A DNA stretch of 64,000 bases, taken from Phallus indusiatus. Its lineage: Eukaryota > Basidiomycota > Agaricomycetes > Phallales > Phallaceae. The DNA lies in contig JAQFWX010000161.1 of the NCBI GenBank assembly GCA_027605045.1, positions 1 through 64,000 of the forward strand, written 5' to 3'. The position numbers and the translations under genes were made by a program. This document shows, one piece after another, positions 58,008 to 64,000 of this stretch. Numbering within the stretch: position 1 is the stretch's first letter; every line of letters starts with the position of its first letter. Under the pieces are notes generated by a model. It was not told the origin of the DNA, searched no databases, and was given only the letters and a program-made list of their open reading frames with translations.

Positions 58008-60088
58008 TTATTTTGTTATAACGTCTCTCAACTGAGTCCTAGGTATAGCCTCAGGATACGCTTTCCTCGCTAGTCTGGTATGAGTTGCTTGTTCGAAGGC
58101 GAATGCGAGACGTATAAGATTAAACTCGTCGAATGCTGTCCCGATAAAAGAAAGCCCTAATGGCACATTAGGAGCCGGGTAAATCGTTAACGGCCCTGCT
58201 GAACGAATGGTGACTTCCTCGGGATAAAAGCCCATGGGGACAGTAGTCATCGGGTAGCCTGCGACAGCAGCAGGAATAGTTGAAAACCCGGGTGCGGGGA
58301 GGACGAGGGCATCTAGTTTGAATTTTTGGAGCGCTGCATCAATGCCTTGGGTACGCCCGTGCTCGTGATTTTTAGCTATGGATTCGTAGTATTTTGCATC
58401 TCGTCCGGTTGTTGATTCTGCCGCGATCAGACTATAGTAAGCGCAAATCAGCTTATCTAGGAGGAGTAGAAAATTTATGAGGGGCTATACAGCGATTGGT
58501 CTTCGAAACCTGGTGGCTTTTCTTCAGCCGGGTGAGCATTGTTGAAAGCTATAATTTCCTGTGATGTTTTACACTTATCACAAGCTTAATCCCATCATAA
58601 ATAGGCCGCTCGCCTCTAATGATTGCACACCACTTGGATTCTTTATCAATCCGGCCAAATATTCATTGATTTGGATCTTCGTGATAAAGATTCAGCAGAA
58701 AGTGTTGGCGTGGAAGAATGAAGAAAATACTTTAAAGTCGACATCAGCAACACGTGTTTCGCTAGCCGTATATCCAAATGCAAACTCTTCTGCGCTTGGA
58801 AGATCGGCCGGATCAATGATTGTCGCACCCAGAGATCGAATAACATCGAGGGCTTTCTCGAATATTATGTTGACACTGGGGTCGTTTCCCGTTATACTGT
58901 CGTTTAAAAAGACACGTCGGGGTACGCCGATGCGTTTTCCCTAAAGCAGCTCAATAAACCTGCTCAAATACAACGATTGATCTCATTATACTTGTAAACC
59001 ATGCTTGTCTAGTGCCCTTGTATAGTCAGGTATCACATGCGGTTGGGCGAGAGTGAAATTATCAGCGGGATCACGACCAGCTATAACACCCAAAACTATG
59101 GCCGCACTCGCTACGGATTGTGTTATTGGCCCAACTGTGTCTAGATTTCTAGAAATGGGTACGACTGATATAATAAAGTGAGTTCAAGAAGAGGGAATCA
59201 TCGAATATGTGCCTTTTACCACCAGATCGTGAGGTCAAGCCCACAGTAGGCTTGATGCCAACCACATTATTATGACTGGCTGGGCATATGATACTTCCAT
59301 CCGTTTCGCCTCCAAGGGTTACGGTAGCTAAACCGATAGCAGCAGCGACGCCTGATCCAGAGCTACTCCCACAGGGGTCTGCATTTGGGAAGTAGGGGTT
59401 GGTTGTCTGGCCACCTCGGCCTGACCATCCAGAAGCTAAAATTCCCCGGTTGTGTCCCCATTCGCACGGGTTAGTTTTGCCTGCGAAAGGAAAAAGATAC
59501 GTTGTAAATGTATCTAGCAGAACCTTCAATATATATATGTATATATATAATTACCTAGTATGATAGCGCCTGCTTTCAGAAGCTGTGATACAACAAATGC
59601 ATCTCCCGGGACAACTGAGTCAAGCAATGCAAATGATCCAGCCGTAGTATTCATACCCCTTGAAGCCACTGTTGCAATGGTGTCTTTAACGAGAACGGGA
59701 ATACCATGCAGCGCTCCTCTCGGTCCTCTCGTCTCGCGCTCAAGATCAAGCTTAGCAGCTTCTTCTAGCGCAGAAGGATTGGTTTCTAAAACGGCACGAA
59801 GTGAAGCACCTTGTGTATTGACTTCATCGATACGTGCAAGGTACGCCTAAACAACAAGGTGTGTCAAATGAGTTGGATTCAAGGGTTTCACCAATTACGT
59901 ACCTTCACAAGGTCAACGCTGGTGAATAAACCTTCTTCCAATCCATTTTGTATCTCCAGAATACCGGCCTCGTATAAATCCGGGAGCGTCAAGTTTCCAG
60001 GGGAATGGCTATCGAGTTTGCAAAACGGACTGAAAAGATTGGATAAAGTTTGAAACCAGTATAGAACCACCCATGCTCCAACTCGCAT
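58008..60088 (-). CDS. Amidase-signature hydrolase, probably secreted or membrane-targeted
   Basis: Amidase-signature enzyme that hydrolyses C-N amide bonds with a Ser-cisSer-Lys triad. In order: LTLPDLYEAGILEIQNGL (N-terminal family helix), GIPVLVKDTI with the catalytic Lys, ILGKTNPCEWGHNRG, the Gly/Ser loop PCGSSSGSGVAAAIGL with the cis-Ser, and GGETDGSIICPAS with the nucleophile Ser. GIKPTVGLTSRSG and the C-terminal PMTTVPMGFYPEE and NVPLGLSFIGTAFDE follow. The ATG at 60088 gives a hydrophobic leader (MRVGAWVVLYWFQTL), but the leader exon is the least certain part. Several introns. Divergent from the UstYa gene at 60270 with a 181-bp shared promoter. Substrate unknown. Confidence 0.85.
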
Positions 60089-60269
60089 TCGGAATGGCTG
60101 AAGTACTCAAGATCAATTGATCCAAATTTATCTATAGTTATTAATTGTGCTCGAATGAGCAAGCAAGCACGATCCTTTGACTGAAGACCAGACAACCCAA
60201 AGGTGGCAAAGAGACTTGTGACAAATACGTGACGGCGTGACTAACGCTTACTTTGAGTCGACCCTGACG
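60089..60269. promoter_or_regulatory. Short bidirectional promoter, amidase / UstYa
   Basis: 181 bp separate the divergent start codons. No clear TATA was assigned. The small gap suggests shared control of the two genes. Confidence 0.45.
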
Positions 60270-61018
60270 ATGGCCCAGCACTCACCGTCAACGTTCACCT
60301 ATGAAAGATACATACTTATTTTTTTCTTATCATTGATCTTTATCGCACTTCCCATACTAGGGTATTACGACTTTCATCGAGATGATAATCCGAATTTCTC
60401 CAAAGGTGCGCATCTCAATCTTGATGACCTTGTTTACTAGGCACACCCCCGGCGGGCTGACTGTTATTTTTTTCTTCTCATTATTCGACATCTATATAGT
60501 ACGCACAGTAAAATCTGGTCTAGCACCACAGTGGCGTCTTCCAGAATCTCAATACGTCAAAATGCTCATCCAGGACTCGGTGCATTACAACACTACCATG
60601 CCACAGAGCGCTGAAGAGTTCAAACGTTTGCTTCCTTCGGGAGGTCACCAAGTTCACATTGAGGACAGCGAGCTAGGACACGAGGGACCCTACACTGTGG
60701 CGCTGTTTCATCAGCTGAAGTGTCTTGATATTATCAGTCAAGCATATCGCACGCAAAGCTATCCTGGCGAACTGGAGCGACACTGTCTAAATTATTTACG
60801 ACAGTCTGTTTTGTGTATTGCGGATAATAGGCTAGAAAGCGTCAGGTCGCCTGTTGGGCCTAGGTACGTGATTTATTTATTCTCAAGAGCAGAGAGCTTA
60901 CTCAAGTGTTGTTGATAGGATTGTAAGCTTTTCTTCGGATTATATTTGTAAAGATTGGTCCGTTATTTATGATGCTGCTGAAACTAATCATAAAGCATAC
61001 AAAGATGTGGGTATGTGA
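60270..61018 (+). CDS. UstYa-family (DUF3328) protein 1
   Basis: UstYa-like proteins are membrane-anchored oxidases that carry out oxidative cyclisation or hydroxylation in fungal RiPP and other secondary pathways, using two conserved His motifs. Three exons in phase: MAQHSPSTFTYERYILIFF...NFSK with one N-terminal membrane helix, then VRTVKSGLAPQWRLPE to SPVGPR, then IVSFSSDYICKDWSVIYD to a TGA at 61016-61018. First motif HQLKC (family usually HxxHC, so the second His is Lys), second motif HCLNYLRQSVLC (kept), terminal CKDW kept. The altered first motif could mean reduced or changed activity. Convergent with the second UstYa gene 142 bp away. Confidence 0.85.
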
Positions 61019-61160
61019 TACTGCAATCGTGTATTTATTACTTAAACATAAATATATTATTTTACACTAATATTGGGGTTGAAAACTTTTGCTACATGTC
61101 ACCGCTGATCATCTCATAGGTCTTCATCGTCAAGCTATATGAAAATGTGTCAGTCTCAGG

Positions 61161-61875
61161 TTACTGCTTACATTTTACGGCATCTCCTACCTTTGAGTTA
61201 TAATCTTCAGCAAATGCCGCCCACTCAGCAGCTTTATCATCCATACCCTTGTACAAGACACTCCAATCGCGACATTGCCTCACAAAACGAGACGGTCCTT
61301 GAAGCGTATAGTTCACCGCCATGAAATCGTACGGCTCAAGCGTTGTGTCAGCGGCACATAGGAATAACTGACGAAGATAATGTAGGCAATGCAAAATATG
61401 ATGTTCGTTTGCGTCGGCGTCGTGTGGTCTGATGAGCGCCTTGCGGAAGGTGTTAACGCAATGTAGTTCGTGGAACATATCGACTGCCATAAGACGATGT
61501 TCCGGGCCTAGACGGATATAACCCTGGTAGTTTCTGGAACGCATGGAGTTCCATTGTCGTTCGCCCAGTTCGCCATCTAAAGGGTAGTTGACTGTTTCAC
61601 CGAATTCCATTTCGACGGGTGACCAGTCCACATCCCACCACGTTGGAAAATCGTTTCCGATCCATGCTGAAAACATATTTTAGATCAATGAGAACATGGC
61701 AAAATTAACAACGCTCACTATAGTCCTGCAGTTGCCTGTTGGCGCGATTATTTCGGTTGTGGAGCCATTGCTTCGCCCAAAGGTAAGTACAAAACCCATT
61801 CATTGATAACATTATGCATAATAGAGTGATGAAAATGGCCTCTTTCTGAGACTTGGGGGCGTATGTGAACGCCAT
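61161..61875 (-). CDS. UstYa-family (DUF3328) protein 2
   Basis: Exon 1 starts at 61875 (MAFTYAPKSQKEAIFITLL) and holds one membrane helix (IFITLLCIMLSMNGFCTYLW). A gtgagc intron follows, then an open exon to 61161. The family features are complete: NYQGYIRLGPEHRLMAVDMFHELHC with the first HxxHC motif, HILHCLHYLRQLFLC with the second, and CRDWSVLY near the C-terminus. Unlike its neighbour, both His motifs are canonical. Members of this family often occur in pairs that act together. The pair beside an amidase suggests a small oxidative pathway; whether it serves the terpenoid module nearby is inference. Confidence 0.9.
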
Positions 61876-64000
61876 AACTACGTTACTACTGTTGAGGCGA
61901 ATGGAAAGTCCTCTTTACTGACGAGGCTCTGGCGCTGAGAACCGCCCACTTTACCACGCTAGTCTACCCCGCTTACTTCCAACCATCATGCATCTATCTC
62001 TATATATCGTTACATTTATACTAGACTTACCGAAACCATTCAGCCTCAAATCATTATGAATATGTGAGGTGTGCGATCGCCCTTTTTGCTCTAGCTGCTC
62101 GTATACATGTCGTTACAGTTACTGTGTGGCGCGACGTCGGTACGCAAGTAATCATGATAATCATTGGTTGATAGAGATTGCTGTGCCAGTGTTGTTTGAA
62201 AAAAAGGAAGTTCGGATAATCAACAGTGCTGATAGATTTTTTTCATTTCATCTGTTCATCAACAACGCAGTTTTGACCGTTTCACGTGTATCAAATATAT
62301 ACAAACCATCTTTGCTCGCTGAATTTGAAATTTGGCCACTTGATTACAGGCGAAGAACTATCAATAGAATTTCGTAGGAATATAAATTTCAATATCGCGT
62401 AGGCAGTTGTGATATCAAGTATTCAAAATTGTAATTGAGTAGTAATACACATATCTGAATTAGAACCATATGTGCATGGGTATCGGTAATTCTAGGTGAC
62501 TGGAGGCTGGCAGCTTGCGACTTCAATCCGTCCGCCAACCTAACATTGATGCTATTTTGATAATACGCACTAGGATCAAGGAGCTCAAATTTACAAGATC
62601 AATGTTCCAAAATTTACGATTACTATCTAATCTTTATTATGAACGTAGAAAAACATATATTGAGTGATCGATCACAGATAGACAAAGCACAACGCAGTCG
62701 GTTTAAAAATTGAACAGTCGATGTTCTTGGACATTCGGTACCTTTGTCGCCGCGGACGGCCTTTAGAGAGTTTATAATCAGTGTGCAGTACGGCGCATGT
62801 TTTCTCCGGTGTTTTAAGTTCATAATTCTTTTCAGAAGATCTTCTTGACTTCTTGTACCTATCTAATCGTAAACATCAGCTTCTACTTATGTTCCCACTT
62901 CCTTATCCAGAAGTTTTCTGTGAGCTTCATGTGAGATTCTCAGCAGCTAAGTCGTAGCTTTCAAACTTTAGTTCGTGACAGGCTTTAGATAATAAAACTG
63001 TCTGGTTTAAATGATTGTGATTTTTTCTGTAGTGCTACTTTTATTAGTAGATTCTCAGGCATCGGGACAAGTTGGGGATGTATACGATGCCAGCAGGTAC
63101 CACATTGAATCACATCCAAATGTAATTAATGCTAGAAATGTTCTTATCGCCTTCACATGTCAACATGTCATCCTTTGGCTGATTATGATCGACCGCTCAA
63201 TTTAGATACGTTTGTGAGAAGGAATGTGGAAAATATGGATCAAAGAAGTGTCGCAAAATTTATTTTTTCTTCAACGGTGTTCGACGGGTCAGCAGCTCAC
63301 GAGTCAGAACTGATTACTACTTTTAGTGAAATCTGGTTTTCGGGTCAAGCTCAGGATCTTTTTTAAAAAAAAGGTCCCAGGGGAAAAAGAACATTGACAT
63401 CATGAGTTCAAATTACTCCGTCAGGGCCTCTCAACTTCTTATCTAAAAAAAGATTGAAATTTTCGTTTCCGTGAGCAATTTCTGGTGTCAGTTTCAAGTG
63501 GGGATCAGCATGAAAAATGTTCATTTATTACCCGGAATGGAATGATCCATAGCTTCTCTCCTTTCAGATTCTCCCTGAACATCATCAATTCTGGAGTTTT
63601 CTTTTCTCTTCTGTTTTTCAGGCACCCAGTTGGAAGCTGGGCACATAGAGAACCATCACCCGTCAACTCGAAATTCAATTCTTCCTTCGTTGCTGATTGA
63701 AGCTCAAAAATTGTATATGTATCTGAAATTTTATATGATCGAGATGTTACTTGGGATTGGATTGCCACGACTTCGTTTCTTGAGTTTTTGTTTCTATTAT
63801 TGAAATTGTTACGTTGCGGTGATTAAGGATAATATGCAGAACGAGGAATTTGAATATTCTTCTCTGTTCAAACTTTGGTAAATATTATCATTACAACAGG
63901 TTCTATCTTTTTTCGGACAACTACGAAAGAAAGGTCACAATTGCTTCTGCAAAACCCACATGGGGAAGTCTGTCCCAGGGACACTACCCTCGAAATCGGT
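61876..64000. other. Right end, about 2.1 kb, no convincing gene
   Basis: AT-rich. Short frames at 63011-63366 (plus) and 63505-63768 (minus; MAIQSQVTSRSYKIS start) have some protein-like stretches but no start, splice or family support. A T-rich tract and several polyA runs occur near 63360-63450. Confidence 0.45.

Noticed and set aside
1..64000. CRISPR arrays, rRNA operons, bacterial-type operons or ribosome binding sites
   Set aside because: None seen; the introns and promoter style are eukaryotic and such features are not expected.

Overview
The window is nuclear DNA from a mushroom-forming basidiomycete (Agaricomycetes-like). The evidence is many short GT-AG introns of about 50-75 bp, short intergenic gaps, TATA boxes 70-100 bp before start codons, and gene families typical of that group: a myosin-motor chitin synthase, DUF7704, a GH30 galactanase, UstYa-type oxidases and HAD-type terpene cyclases. 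All gene models are hand-built from frame and splice-phase continuity. Similarity statements are by eye.

Layout. 0-12 kb is ordinary gene space: a class V chitin synthase cut by the left edge, a DUF7704 membrane protein, a 484-aa unknown, two small minus-strand genes and an intact 659-aa stand-alone adenylation enzyme. 12.5-40 kb is a duplicated, decaying accessory region: terpene-cyclase copies, an unrecognised intronless gene family, a GH30 enzyme, a solo LTR, a GH89 pseudogene, an MFS carrier and two pairs of segmental duplicates. 40-52 kb is again mostly ordinary: a secreted Leu-Pro-Ser repeat protein, two membrane proteins, a YCII-domain protein and a phosphate transporter with an apparent frameshift. 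53-62 kb is cluster-like: a third cyclase, a third member of the unknown family, an amidase and two UstYa-family proteins. 62-64 kb shows nothing convincing.

The main discovery is a repeated two-gene module. Each copy has a HAD-like class II terpene cyclase (AstC/AncC type, DxDTTS-like motif) followed on the same strand, 0.5-0.7 kb later, by an intronless 425-469-aa protein of unknown family ending in the same LAGCVA tail. It occurs three times: 53.2-57.1 kb (both genes intact), 27.0-23.8 kb on the minus strand (cyclase a pseudogene, partner intact) and 12.9-15.1 kb (only a cyclase 3' relic, partner intact). Two further, nearly identical cyclase genes (21.4 and 33.3 kb) lack a same-strand partner and come from a recent duplication that copied promoter, exons and introns. 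With the nearby UstYa proteins, amidase, MFS carrier and adenylation enzyme, this looks like a drimane/albicanyl-type sesquiterpenoid locus being reshaped by duplication, although membership of one pathway is inference.
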